Made by a program: the position numbers and the translations under genes
Shown here: in pieces, positions 54,677-63,573 of the stretch
Position numbering within the stretch: the first letter of the stretch is position 1
Layout of the letters: each line of letters starts with the position of its first letter
The notes under the pieces: model-generated
What the model was told of the DNA's origin: nothing
Seen by the model: only the letters and a program-made list of their open reading frames with translations
Database searches by the model: none
Source of the DNA: an uncultured Bacilli bacterium
Lineage (GTDB): Bacteria; Bacillota_I; Bacilli_A; RF39; UBA660
Assembly: GCA_934097085.1 (NCBI GenBank)
Contig: CAKONK010000007.1
Span: 1-64,000, forward strand
DNA length: 64,000 bases
Reading direction: 5' to 3'

Positions 54677-56829
54677 TTTAATAACCTCATTTTGTAACTT
54701 TCTTTCTTCAATTTACTTGTATTATTAAATTTAATCTTATAATACAATCCATAAATCTCCATTAAAATACTATCAACATATTTAATAATTTCATTACTTT
54801 CCATATTGCTATAATCAATATTAATTTTATCAATAATGTTATGTACTTCGAGATTTGTTGGATTAATATCAAATATTTCGTTTTTAGTTTTATCTATTTC
54901 TAATAGTACAACAGATAAATAATTTTTAATTGGTTCCTTATAATTAATTTGCATTTGCATATTTGTATAATCTTTAATTACCTCGAGGATTTCTTCCTTA
55001 TTTAAATAGTTTCTTATGCTAAGTAGAGTTATATTTAAATATGTTCTTATACTTAAGATAAATTTATCCATATCATCATAAGTTTTATTTTCCCCAGTAA
55101 GAAGATAACTCTCTAATTTATGTTTTTCATTTTCTAAATAACTTTTTAAATCATTAGTTATTTTTTCATTAGTAAAAGGAAGAATGTTATTAGATAAAAG
55201 GTAAAAATCTTTCTCCAAAGAGGTATTTATAATTACTTCTTCACCATTTAAAATACTTAATAACAGATTTACTTCATCCAGCATATCATATATATCTAAA
55301 TTTTTTTCAAATTTTTGATATAGACTATCTCTTAAATTGCTAAGACTTACTAAAAGTTCTGTATAAAGGCCTTCCTCACTTTGAAGTGATAAACCACCAT
55401 TTAAATTTGCTAACTTCTCATTATAATTAATTAATATTTCATTAACTTTATTTTTAACATCATTTTTATCAAGTCCAAAATAATCAATAGATAATATTTC
55501 TTCGATTATATCATCTGCAACTAATGTAGTTTTATTTACTTCTTTTATGTCTTCAGTTTGCTCTTGCTTTTTAGTTTTCTCTAATTCATCGTTTACAAAA
55601 TGCACTTTATCGTTATTAAGCATTCCTTTAATTTTATTTTGTACTCCATGGGAAAGCTCAGGACCACATACAGTTATATCTATATCCTTTAAAGATACAT
55701 CCTTGAAAAAATTAAGGAGAGTATATTCCCAAGTTTCATCATCAAACTTAAATTTAATTCCTGGAACATAATTAATTAAATCATTGTCAGGATCAATTAC
55801 ATGCCTTCTACTAAGCTTACTATCTAATTTTCTGTCTAAACTGTTAAAGCGTTTTAAAAAGTTTAAAAGTTCATCTACATTTTTATAGGTTACTGTTAAT
55901 TTACTGTTTTTATCAAAAATGTATTTAAACTTCACATAACCAAAACTAATAATATTTTTTACTAGTTCCATGTTACAAGGAATTTGTAAACTGTTTATTA
56001 GTTCATAAGAAGCTATAGCACCCTTCTCAACTTTTCCATTAAAGTTTTTATCAAAAACAATTGAATTAATTTTATCATAATAAAAATCACCCAAAAAATC
56101 GATATGTTTAACACTATCAGGAATATATATATCATACAAAAAACCATTACCTGTATATTTAGATATAAGTTCACATTTTACCTTTGAAGCTGAGGTTGGT
56201 ACATTTATTTTTATTAATGTAGTAGGTCTTTCTAAGACTATTTTCCCATTTTCATAATTAATAAACATTTTTCTTGCATGTTCAGGAAGTTCAATTTTAT
56301 CAAGAACGCCATTGAAAACCTTACAAGTTGCTTCATATGAATCAATTCTATCAACAGTTTTTACTTCAAAAATTTCAGGTAAAATTGCATCATTTAAATA
56401 AACATTTGGTAAAGCATAATTAAAAAGTGCTATTTTAGACATATCCATAACAGTACTTCTTGTATAAGAGGTATTAACACAAGTGAAATCTTTACCATTA
56501 TCTTTCCATTCTAAAGGAACTATCTTATAAAAGTTTTTGCCATCAAAAGTTATATCATCACCTAAATCGCAAACCTCATATTTTTCTTCATTAGTTGATT
56601 CAATTTCATTTTTCTTTTTAGCATTAATTGTATCAACTTTAGGTATTAAAGAAACGTGTTCGTACTTTAATTTTACTATTAAATTTTTATCTTTGATTAA
56701 CCTTTTTTCAACTCCAAAAAAATATTTATTATTTTTAAATTTTAAAGTACACTTAAATTTATCTATATCTCCTTCAATATGCATTGTAAGAAGACCGTTT
56801 TCATCAAAATCTAAATATAATTTATCCAT
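54673..56829 (-). CDS. array paralog B1 (718 residues)
   Basis: Start at 56829 (MDKLYLDFDENGLLTMHIEG), 5 bases after AAGGGGG. The N-terminus differs from the A genes, but KYEVCDLGDDITFDGKNFYK, IVPLEWKDNGKDFTC and YLNDAILPEIFEV recreate the same PLEW...YLND module. The middle has IYIPDSVKHIDFLGD and LQIPCNMELVKNI. The C-terminal domain (LSIDYFGLDKNDVKNKVNEI) matches the A type: FGLDK, GGLSLQSEEGLYTELL, LRDSLYQKFEKNLDIYDMLD. It shares one transcript with B2 and the membrane protein. Confidence 0.85.
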   Translation of the reverse strand: MDKLYLDFDENGLLTMHIEGDIDKFKCTLKFKNNKYFFGVEKRLIKDKNLIVKLKYEHVSLIPKVDTINAKKKNEIESTNEEKYEVCDLGDDITFDGKNFYKIVPLEWKDNGKDFTCVNTSYTRSTVMDMSKIALFNYALPNVYLNDAILPEIFEVKTVDRIDSYEATCKVFNGVLDKIELPEHARKMFINYENGKIVLERPTTLIKINVPTSASKVKCELISKYTGNGFLYDIYIPDSVKHIDFLGDFYYDKINSIVFDKNFNGKVEKGAIASYELINSLQIPCNMELVKNIISFGYVKFKYIFDKNSKLTVTYKNVDELLNFLKRFNSLDRKLDSKLSRRHVIDPDNDLINYVPGIKFKFDDETWEYTLLNFFKDVSLKDIDITVCGPELSHGVQNKIKGMLNNDKVHFVNDELEKTKKQEQTEDIKEVNKTTLVADDIIEEILSIDYFGLDKNDVKNKVNEILINYNEKLANLNGGLSLQSEEGLYTELLVSLSNLRDSLYQKFEKNLDIYDMLDEVNLLLSILNGEEVIINTSLEKDFYLLSNNILPFTNEKITNDLKSYLENEKHKLESYLLTGENKTYDDMDKFILSIRTYLNITLLSIRNYLNKEEILEVIKDYTNMQMQINYKEPIKNYLSVVLLEIDKTKNEIFDINPTNLEVHNIIDKINIDYSNMESNEIIKYVDSILMEIYGLYYKIKFNNTSKLKKESYKMRLLK

Positions 56830-56883
56830 AAATCCCCCTTTTGGTAAGAAATATTCTACCACACAATAAAAGAAATAGGAAGT

Positions 56884-59013
56884 CTATAATTTTATCTTAT
56901 AGCTTTCCATTTCCAAATCTAAATAACACTCGTATTTAACATTTAAATAAAACCTATATAATTTATTAAATATATTAGTTAAATGTGCAATTATTTCCAT
57001 ACTTTCTAGTTCTTGAAAATTAATATTCAGCATATTTAAAATATCACTAATATCAGCAGTTTTATCAATATTTAAAATTTCTTTTTTAGTTTTATCTATT
57101 TCCTGTAATAAAATTGATAAATAATTTTTAATTGGCTCTTCATAATTAATTTGCATTTGCATATTTGTATAATCTTTAATTACCTCAAGGATCTCTTCCT
57201 TATTTAGATAGTTTCTTATGCTAAGTAATATTACATTTAAATATGTTCTTATGTTTAAAATAAATTTATCCATATCTTCATAAGGTTTATTTCCCCCAGT
57301 AAGAAGATAATTTTCTAATTTTTGTTTTTCACTTTCTAAATATTTTTTTAAATCATCAGTTATATTTTGTTCTACATAAGGAAGTAAATTATTTGATAAA
57401 GAATAAAAGTCTTCCTCTAAAGAATTATTTATTATTATTTCTTCCTTATTTAAAATGCTTATTAAAATATTTGCTTCATCTAACATATCATATACATCTA
57501 AATTTTTTTCAAATTTTTGATAAAGGCTATCTTTTAATTCATTAAGTCTTATTAAAAGATTTGTATATAGTCCTTCTTTGCTTTGTAAAGTTAAACCTTT
57601 ATTTGAAACTTTTAAAATCTCTAAATCTTCATTATATTTATCAACAATTAATTTAAGTTTATCATTTACTTTTTCCTTATCAAGTCCAAAATAATCAATA
57701 GATTTTATTTCTTCAATTACATCATCCGCAATTAAAGTTGCTTTATTTACTTCTTGATTTTGATCTTTAGTTTGTTCTAATTCATCGATTACAAAATGAA
57801 CATTATCATTTTTAAGTATTCTTTTTATTTTATTTTGAACTTTTTTAGAAAGTTCAGTACCACATAATGTAATGTCAATATCAGATAATGATGCATCTTT
57901 TTTAAAATAATATAAAGGAATTTTATAAACTTCATTATCAAACTTAAAATTAACTCCAGCTTCAAGTTCGCCTCTAGAATTTTTTAATAATGTTCGAATA
58001 TTTTTACTATCCAGTTTTCTATCTAATCTGATAAAATAGTTTAGGAAATTTAAAAGTTCATTTTCATCTTTATAGGTTAATGTTAATTTGCTATTTTTAC
58101 CAAATATATATGTAAAACCAATATAACTAAAATTAATAATACTTTTCATTAGCTCTATGTTACAAGGAATTTTTAAATTATTAACTAAATCAGAAGAGGC
58201 AAAAGTTTGTTTAGCAACATGCCCATTAAAATCTTTATCAAAAACAAGTGAGTTTATTTTATTCGAATAAAAATTATATAAATAATCAACTTGTTTTACA
58301 CTATCAGGAATATATATATCATACAAAAAACCATTACCTGTATATTTAGATATAAGTTCACAGTTTACCTGTAAAACTGTTTTTGGAATATTTATTTTTA
58401 TTAAAGTTTTTGATTTTCCTAAGACTATTTTACCATTTTCATATTTAATAGTCATTTTTCTAGTGTGCGCAGGGAGTTCAATTTTATCAAGAATTCCATT
58501 AACAACATTGCATTTTGCTTCATATGAATCGATTCTATCTACATCTTTAACATCAAAAATTTTAGGTAATATTGTATCATTTAAATAAACATTTGGTAAA
58601 GCATCATTTAAATAATCACTATTAAACATACTCATAACAGTACTTCTTGTATAATTGGTATTAAGACAAGTAAAATATTTACCATTATCTTTCCATTCTA
58701 AAGGAACTATCTTATAAAAGTTTTTTCCATCAAAAATTATGTCAACAGCTAAATCACAAACCTCATATTTTTCTTCATTAATTGATTCAATTTTTTCTTC
58801 CTTTTTAGTGTTAATTGTATCTACTCTAGGTATCAAATAAATATCTTCATATAGTTTTTCAATTTCTTTTCTATTTTCAATTAATTTTTTTTCAAAACCG
58901 AAAAATAATTTACCATCTTTATTTTGAATAGCTTTAATAAATTTACCTACATCGCCATCGATATGCATCGTAAGTTTACCATCAGAATTAAAGTCTAAAT
59001 ATAATTTATCCAT
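56884..59013 (-). CDS. array paralog B2 (709 residues), first gene of the array
   Basis: MDKLYLDFNSDGKLTMHIDG, start at 59013 with AAGGGGGATAT upstream. Close to B1 throughout: KYEVCDLAVDIIFDGKNFYK, GNGFLYDIYIPDSVKQVDYL, KSIDYFGLDKEKVNDKLKLI. The stretch just before the start (GTGGTAGAATAT...CTTACCAAAAGGGGG) is almost identical in B1 and B2, so the duplication included the leader. It faces the divergent SH3 protein across about 130 bp, where the array's first promoter must lie. Confidence 0.85.
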   Translation of the reverse strand: MDKLYLDFNSDGKLTMHIDGDVGKFIKAIQNKDGKLFFGFEKKLIENRKEIEKLYEDIYLIPRVDTINTKKEEKIESINEEKYEVCDLAVDIIFDGKNFYKIVPLEWKDNGKYFTCLNTNYTRSTVMSMFNSDYLNDALPNVYLNDTILPKIFDVKDVDRIDSYEAKCNVVNGILDKIELPAHTRKMTIKYENGKIVLGKSKTLIKINIPKTVLQVNCELISKYTGNGFLYDIYIPDSVKQVDYLYNFYSNKINSLVFDKDFNGHVAKQTFASSDLVNNLKIPCNIELMKSIINFSYIGFTYIFGKNSKLTLTYKDENELLNFLNYFIRLDRKLDSKNIRTLLKNSRGELEAGVNFKFDNEVYKIPLYYFKKDASLSDIDITLCGTELSKKVQNKIKRILKNDNVHFVIDELEQTKDQNQEVNKATLIADDVIEEIKSIDYFGLDKEKVNDKLKLIVDKYNEDLEILKVSNKGLTLQSKEGLYTNLLIRLNELKDSLYQKFEKNLDVYDMLDEANILISILNKEEIIINNSLEEDFYSLSNNLLPYVEQNITDDLKKYLESEKQKLENYLLTGGNKPYEDMDKFILNIRTYLNVILLSIRNYLNKEEILEVIKDYTNMQMQINYEEPIKNYLSILLQEIDKTKKEILNIDKTADISDILNMLNINFQELESMEIIAHLTNIFNKLYRFYLNVKYECYLDLEMESYKIKL

Positions 59014-59142
59014 ATATCCCCCTTTTGGTAAGGTATATTCTACCACAGGAATGATAATTATACAATAATCAATGTAAACATAATTTTTAAAAGTAGCAAT
59101 AAATAGTAAAATATGATAAGATATTTTTAAGGAAGTGAAAGT

Positions 59143-59775
59143 GTGAAAAAATTTTTTATAACATTACTTTGTATTGGACTTGTAGTCGGAGGATTTATTG
59201 GAGTAAAAAAATATCGTGCAGCTAAAGTTGAGGAAAGAAGAATTGAGGAAGCTAAAAAAGGATGGCATGTAGAAATTCTTACTGATTATATTAATATTAG
59301 AGATCAAGCAGATAGATATTCAAACATTCTTGGTCAAGTTAAAAAAGGCGGTATTTATAAAGTAATTAAATATAGTTTAAATGATCCTAACCTATATTGG
59401 TATTACGTACAGCTTCCCGAAGGTAAACGTGGATGGATTGCAAATAATACCTCAGGAACATATTTAAAAGATTGGAATAATCCCGAAGATATTGCTACAC
59501 CAATTATTAAATTTAAGGAAAACGTTTATAAAGTAGTAAGTATTAATGATATTAATTATAATCATTTAGAGCCTTGGGATGATAAAGATGATTATAAAAT
59601 AACTCATATTGTTTATCATGAAGTTGATGCATTAAGAGGTATTGACCAATACTGGATTAAATATACAATAACAGATGCATCAGGAAAATATTCTTCGAAA
59701 ACACAAAAAATTGAATTTGAAAATAAACCATCTGAAGATGAAGTAACATCATTTGCATATTATGATCCAGATTAA
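59143..59775 (+). CDS. membrane-anchored extracellular protein with a bacterial SH3 domain
   Basis: 210 residues; GTG start with AAGGAAGTG upstream. N-terminal anchor (MKKFFITLLCIGLVVGGFIG), short basic/acidic stalk, then an SH3b domain (about 45-110: DYINIRDQADRYSNILGQV ... YYVQLPEGKRGWIANN). A beta-rich C-terminal domain follows (YKVVSINDINYNHLEPWDD). SH3b domains bind cell-wall peptides, so it should sit on the outer membrane face against the wall. It is divergent from the array and may share control with it. Confidence 0.82.
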   Translation: MKKFFITLLCIGLVVGGFIGVKKYRAAKVEERRIEEAKKGWHVEILTDYINIRDQADRYSNILGQVKKGGIYKVIKYSLNDPNLYWYYVQLPEGKRGWIANNTSGTYLKDWNNPEDIATPIIKFKENVYKVVSINDINYNHLEPWDDKDDYKITHIVYHEVDALRGIDQYWIKYTITDASGKYSSKTQKIEFENKPSEDEVTSFAYYDPD

Positions 59776-59803
59776 ACTTAAGTATTTTGCTTAAGTTTTT
59801 TTT
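59775..59803 (+). terminator. terminator of the SH3 gene
   Basis: AACTTAAG/CTTAAGTT with a TATTTTG loop, then six T residues. Confidence 0.85.
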
Positions 59804-59808
59804 GCAAA

Positions 59809-59838
59809 ATAAAAAAGCTTATACATTCATATAAACTT
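59809..59838 (-). terminator. terminator of ATPase/DUF4143 copy 3
   Basis: Minus strand: nine-pair stem with one G-T (AAGTTTATA against TGTATAAGCTT) and a T-run. Confidence 0.65.
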
Positions 59839-59843
59839 TAATA

Positions 59844-61112
59844 TTAATCTTTTAAAGTACCTATAGGAACAACTAATACACCATTTGGTGTTACATAAGC
59901 CATATCTGTGCCTGTAATAACCATCAAAAGTTTTGGTTTAATTTTCATTTCATGACTTTCATTTATAAGTTTATTTAACTCAAGTAAATGTTTTTCCGCT
60001 TCATCAATTCGATTTCCACTTAACTTAACCTCTACAAGAGCATAAGAACCATCATCATAATGAATTACATTGTCGCACTCTAGGCCGTATCTGTCGCGAT
60101 AATGTTGAAGATGTCCCCCATACTTTCTGGCATAAATACTTAAATCTCTATTAACAAGGTTTTCAAATAAAAGACCGAATGTATTTATATCAAGCATAAG
60201 TTCACTTGTAGAACATCCTAAGGCAGCAACGGCTAAAGAAGGATCAACAAAAGACTTTTTTGGAGATGTCCTAATAGCAGTTTTACTACGAATATTTGGA
60301 TTCCACGCTTCAATTTCCTCGATAATATATAATCTTTTAAATATGTTAATATAAGATTTTATTGTTGTTTCAGATATATCAAAGGCATTTGATCTTATAT
60401 CATCATATAATGCCTGATCAGAATCTATTGTAGAATCTTGTCTTGCATAACATTTTAAAATATTTCGAGCTAAAATTGGATCTCTTCTAACTTTATCTAT
60501 ATTTGAAATGTCACTGTCGCAAAGTAAATCTATATAATTTTTAGGCGTTTTTAAAGCTAAATTTTCCGGTAATTTTATTGAATTAGGCCAACCACCGCGA
60601 CATAATACATAAGCAATTTTTTCATAGGTTAAATCAGTTTTTATTCCATCAATATTTTTATTGCCATTCATAAGTTCTTGTAAAGATATTTTACCATTAG
60701 AATCGCCTGACTCATATAAACTCATCGGTTTCATATCTATATTTGCAAATCTACCTACACCACTATGAAGATTAGAAAACTCCTTTGGTGTTGCTGACCC
60801 AGTCAAAATATATTCACCAAATAGTCCACTACTATCAACTGAATACCTTACTGCATTCCAAAGAACAGGCGCAACTTGCCATTCATCAATTAGTCTTGGT
60901 TTATCACCCTGCAATAGTAATGACGGTTTAGTATTAGCAAGTTCAATATAATTACTCTGTAAATCGGGGTTTTGCATTTCTAAAACACTTTTGGCATGTT
61001 GTTTAGCACTTGTAGTTTTTCCACACCACTTTGGCCCACGAATTTGTACTGCACCACATACCTTTAGTTGCTCACTTATTTCATCATCAATAATTCTTTT
61101 AACATATTCCAT
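59844..61112 (-). CDS. AAA ATPase with DUF4143 domain (copy 3)
   Basis: 422 residues from the ATG at 61112, with AAGGAGAAAAATT upstream. Walker A GPKWCGKTT (26-34), PRLIDEWQVAP, GEYILTGSATP, DUF4143 region with FVDPSLAVAALGCS and the nuclease-like DNVIHYDDGSYALVEVKLSG. Paralogous to copy 1 over the whole length. Three 23-bp repeats precede its promoter, the same architecture as copy 1 but a different repeat sequence. It bounds the accessory array on the right. Confidence 0.9.
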   Translation of the reverse strand: MEYVKRIIDDEISEQLKVCGAVQIRGPKWCGKTTSAKQHAKSVLEMQNPDLQSNYIELANTKPSLLLQGDKPRLIDEWQVAPVLWNAVRYSVDSSGLFGEYILTGSATPKEFSNLHSGVGRFANIDMKPMSLYESGDSNGKISLQELMNGNKNIDGIKTDLTYEKIAYVLCRGGWPNSIKLPENLALKTPKNYIDLLCDSDISNIDKVRRDPILARNILKCYARQDSTIDSDQALYDDIRSNAFDISETTIKSYINIFKRLYIIEEIEAWNPNIRSKTAIRTSPKKSFVDPSLAVAALGCSTSELMLDINTFGLLFENLVNRDLSIYARKYGGHLQHYRDRYGLECDNVIHYDDGSYALVEVKLSGNRIDEAEKHLLELNKLINESHEMKIKPKLLMVITGTDMAYVTPNGVLVVPIGTLKD

Positions 61113-61135
61113 AATTTTTCTCCTTAGATAGTATA

Positions 61136-61164
61136 AATATACCATATTTTATACATTTTGTAAA
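61136..61164 (-). promoter_or_regulatory. promoter of ATPase/DUF4143 copy 3
   Basis: TTTACA (61159-61164), 17-bp spacer, TATATT (61136-61141) on the minus strand. Confidence 0.75.
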
Positions 61165-61168
61165 TCAT

Positions 61169-61237
61169 GTTGACTACTTTTGTGGCATTTTGTTGACTAG
61201 ATTTGTGGTATTTTGTTGACTAGATTTGTGATAAAAA
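61169..61237. repeat. three tandem 23-bp repeats upstream of the promoter
   Basis: Units start at 61169, 61192 and 61215 with core gttgactagatttgtggta. They begin 4 bp upstream of the -35 box, matching the period, copy number and position seen at 22371-22439. Confidence 0.88.
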
Positions 61238-61261
61238 GTTTTTTCATATTTCAATTCCAAA

Positions 61262-61284
61262 TAAAAAAGCCCTTGTGGGCCTTA
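61262..61284 (-). terminator. terminator of the coat-protein gene
   Basis: AAGGCCC-ACAA-GGGCTTT with a T-run on the minus strand. Confidence 0.8.
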
Positions 61285-61289
61285 AAAGT

Positions 61290-61727
61290 TTAGCAAACGC
61301 AATCTACATAACAATCAGTTAAACATCTAATACAGCATAGACAGCTACAATCCATTGTGAAGAATGAATTCGTAGAAACATAAGGATTTAGTGATGTTTC
61401 ATCTGGATTAGTTACTAAAACTCTGAAAGTACAACAATTGCCCTCGATTTTCTCTACTCTAAATACAGTTGAGCAAGTATCACTTGTAGTTCCTGCAGCG
61501 CAAGCTGTTGCTTCTTTAGCTATTGGCATTGACCAAGGTTGTCCATTTGCACAGCATGTATATAGCATTACTGGTCTTGTATTACAAATAAGGCAATTTG
61601 CTCCACCACCTAGCATAGGTCTATCACATGTATCTAAACAGTTCTCTGGACAAGCATTTTCCTGAAGTACTAATATAACTGATAATATTTCATTTATGCA
61701 GTTTCCATTTTTATTTGTGCTATTCAT
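61290..61727 (-). CDS. CotY/CotZ-like cysteine-rich spore coat protein
   Basis: 145 residues with about 20 cysteines. CPENCLDTCDRP near the start, CSTVFRVEKIEGNCCTFRVL in the middle and MDCSCLCCIRCLTDCYVDCV at the end follow the CotZ order (CPTGC, FRVERVHGSCATL, DCFCAINCL). These proteins form disulphide-linked layers of the outer spore crust or exosporium. GAGGGTG lies 8 bases before the ATG, and a sigma-K-like promoter is upstream, so mother-cell late expression is expected. Confidence 0.88.
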   Translation of the reverse strand: MNSTNKNGNCINEILSVILVLQENACPENCLDTCDRPMLGGGANCLICNTRPVMLYTCCANGQPWSMPIAKEATACAAGTTSDTCSTVFRVEKIEGNCCTFRVLVTNPDETSLNPYVSTNSFFTMDCSCLCCIRCLTDCYVDCVC

Positions 61728-61757
61728 AAATAATCACCCTCTCTTTTACTTTCATTA

Positions 61758-61785
61758 TAATTTATGTGAAAAAACAAAAAATGTG
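61758..61785 (-). promoter_or_regulatory. sigma-K-type promoter of the coat gene
   Basis: Minus strand CACA with AC at 61783-61784, exactly 16 bp, then CATAAATTA (61758-61766). This fits the B. subtilis sigma-K pattern (AC, 16-17 bp, CATAnnnTA), and the downstream gene is a coat protein. Confidence 0.6.
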
Positions 61786-61831
61786 ATTTACATAATAAAG
61801 TTATTTTGATAAAATTATTATTGGAGGAAAT

Positions 61832-62155
61832 ATGTTAAATAATATTTATGTACAATATGCTATTATAGCAATAATTATTACCCTTATCGTTTTAGTGGTT
61901 TTAAAACTTAGAAAGAAAAACTTTAATATCGAAGCAAATAAACTTATCACATATCTTGGTGGTAAAGATAACATAATAAATGCCGAAGCAAATATGAGTA
62001 GATTTAAAGTCATTTTAAAAGATACTAAACTTGTAGATAAGGAAGGTATTCAAAAACTTGGTGCTCAAGGTATTGTTGAAATCGATAATCAATTAAAAAT
62101 AATATTTGGTAAAGATGCCAAAACTCTAAAAAAATATATTAGCGAAATTGTCTAA
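61832..62155 (+). CDS. membrane-anchored EIIB-like protein without the phosphocysteine
   Basis: 107 residues: membrane helix (about 8-27) and then a glucose-type PTS EIIB fold, LITYLGGKDNIINAEANMSR, LKDTKLVDKEGIQKLGAQGI, ending LKIIFGKDAKTLKKYI. At the place of the active Cys (normally NI-x5-C-x-TRL) there is Asn (NMSRF), so it cannot carry phosphate. GGAGG supports the start. It is divergent from the coat gene. A structural or sensory role is likely. Confidence 0.8.
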   Translation: MLNNIYVQYAIIAIIITLIVLVVLKLRKKNFNIEANKLITYLGGKDNIINAEANMSRFKVILKDTKLVDKEGIQKLGAQGIVEIDNQLKIIFGKDAKTLKKYISEIV

Positions 62156-62164
62156 TATATTTTT

Positions 62165-62458
62165 TTATACTTTTTCAATGTTTTTAATGTCCTTAATTGG
62201 AAGTTTTTCACCCTTTAAGGTTAATAGATAAGTACTTGTTTTACCTACGATGACACATTCTTTAACATCATCAGCAAAATAAACTCGGCACCTTGATTTA
62301 TAAACAAAATCTTTTGACGAAAATATTTTATTTATTTTACTAACTATACTTTCATTTGAACTTGCCCCTGGAATAGACATCTTGCCATAAAAACGATCTT
62401 GTGAATTATTTAACTTTTTCTTTATTTCAAATGCCGATACACTTGGTAAATTATCCAT
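62165..62458 (-). CDS. 97-residue protein of unknown function
   Basis: MDNLPSVSAFEIKKKLNNSQ, then a beta-rich half (VYKSRCRVYFADDVKECVIV, YLLTLKGEKLPIKDI). No membrane segment. GGGTGATTTAA supports the start. CATATATTA upstream could be a sporulation -10 box, but no matching -35 is evident. Convergent with the EIIB-like gene by 9 bp. A sporulation role is only suggested by its neighbours. Confidence 0.65.
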   Translation of the reverse strand: MDNLPSVSAFEIKKKLNNSQDRFYGKMSIPGASSNESIVSKINKIFSSKDFVYKSRCRVYFADDVKECVIVGKTSTYLLTLKGEKLPIKDIKNIEKV

Positions 62459-62514
62459 TTAAATCACCCACTATAATATATGATATTTTTTAAAATTTAG
62501 ACAATAATAATAGT

Positions 62515-63573
62515 ATGAAACATATAAAAAGAAATATTTTAATATCTATATTTTTATTAATGATTATAAGTGTAATAAATATTTATAATGCGAAATACCT
62601 AAATAGTTTATATACTTATTACTATCTTAAAGATATTATTTGGTATGTTTTAGGATTTATAACTTTCTTTTTTATAACTAAAATTAATACTAAAAAAATA
62701 TTTAATATAAGTTTTATTTTATATATTATTAATATATTTTTACTTATATTAACATTAATAATTGGTAAAGAAATAAATGGTTCTAAAGGTTGGCTTAAAA
62801 TAGGAAGTATATCTATTCAACCAAGTGAATTTATGAAACTTACTCTTACCCTATTTTTAATTGAAATTTCCCTTATCAAAGAAAAAAATACTATAAATAT
62901 TTTAAAATTGATAATTATTACATTTATTCCTTCATTACTAGTATTTTTAGAACCTGATACAGGAGCCATAATATTTTATATTATAATTTTTATAACAATA
63001 TTATTTACAAAAAATATAAATAATAAATATAAGATAATTTTAGGTATAAGTTTATTTCTTATTTTTATATCAGGAATTTATTTAATAAAAAATCCTTCGT
63101 TAATTGAAAATATTTTTAGTAATGAAAGCTATCGTATAAAAAGAATATTAAACTATAAAGAAAGTTATCAAATGGATATGGCTCTTACAAATATTTATAG
63201 TACACCTTTTATAAGAAATGGTTTTAATAAAATACTTCTCTATTTACCCGAAGGTATAACTGATTTTATATTAGATTTTACTATTGGTAATTTTGGATTT
63301 ATCAGTTTATATATAATTTTACTTTTATATTTAAATATTATTTTTAATCTATGTAAACTTATTAAAAGTTCTAATGATAAAAAAACTAATTACTTAATAA
63401 TTAGCTTTATCATTATGTTTTTTATTAATATTGTAATTAATGTTTCTATGAACCTTGGCACTTTTCCAATTATTGGTATAACACTTCCTTTTCTTTCTTA
63501 TGGTGGAAGTAGCCTACTTTTTTACTTTATCTTTTTAGGAATTATATTTTCTTTAATTAGTAAGGAAACTTAG
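62515..63573 (+). CDS. RodA/FtsW/SpoVE-type SEDS glycan polymerase
   Basis: 352 residues, about ten membrane segments. SEDS signatures: GSKGWLKIGSISIQPSEFMK, the catalytic Asp in EPDTGAI, and PFLSYGGSSLL near the end. Polymerises lipid II in partnership with a class B PBP; the PBP at 36906-38807 is a possible partner. Length and lack of long tails favour RodA, but SpoVE cannot be excluded. No Shine-Dalgarno sequence. Confidence 0.9.
   Translation: MKHIKRNILISIFLLMIISVINIYNAKYLNSLYTYYYLKDIIWYVLGFITFFFITKINTKKIFNISFILYIINIFLLILTLIIGKEINGSKGWLKIGSISIQPSEFMKLTLTLFLIEISLIKEKNTINILKLIIITFIPSLLVFLEPDTGAIIFYIIIFITILFTKNINNKYKIILGISLFLIFISGIYLIKNPSLIENIFSNESYRIKRILNYKESYQMDMALTNIYSTPFIRNGFNKILLYLPEGITDFILDFTIGNFGFISLYIILLLYLNIIFNLCKLIKSSNDKKTNYLIISFIIMFFINIVINVSMNLGTFPIIGITLPFLSYGGSSLLFYFIFLGIIFSLISKET

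Noticed and set aside
56537..56869. 110-residue plus-strand ORF over the start of B1
   Set aside because: Antisense to the B1 coding region, low complexity Ser/Phe/Leu composition, no ribosome site.
42246..59046. Prophage tail or conjugative-element proteins
   Set aside because: No integrase, terminase, portal, relaxase or att-like repeats are found, and the seven genes are paralogs rather than a set of different structural proteins.
61169..61237. CRISPR array or iterons of a replication origin
   Set aside because: Only three contiguous units without spacers and no replication initiator gene nearby; a promoter-proximal regulatory array is more likely.
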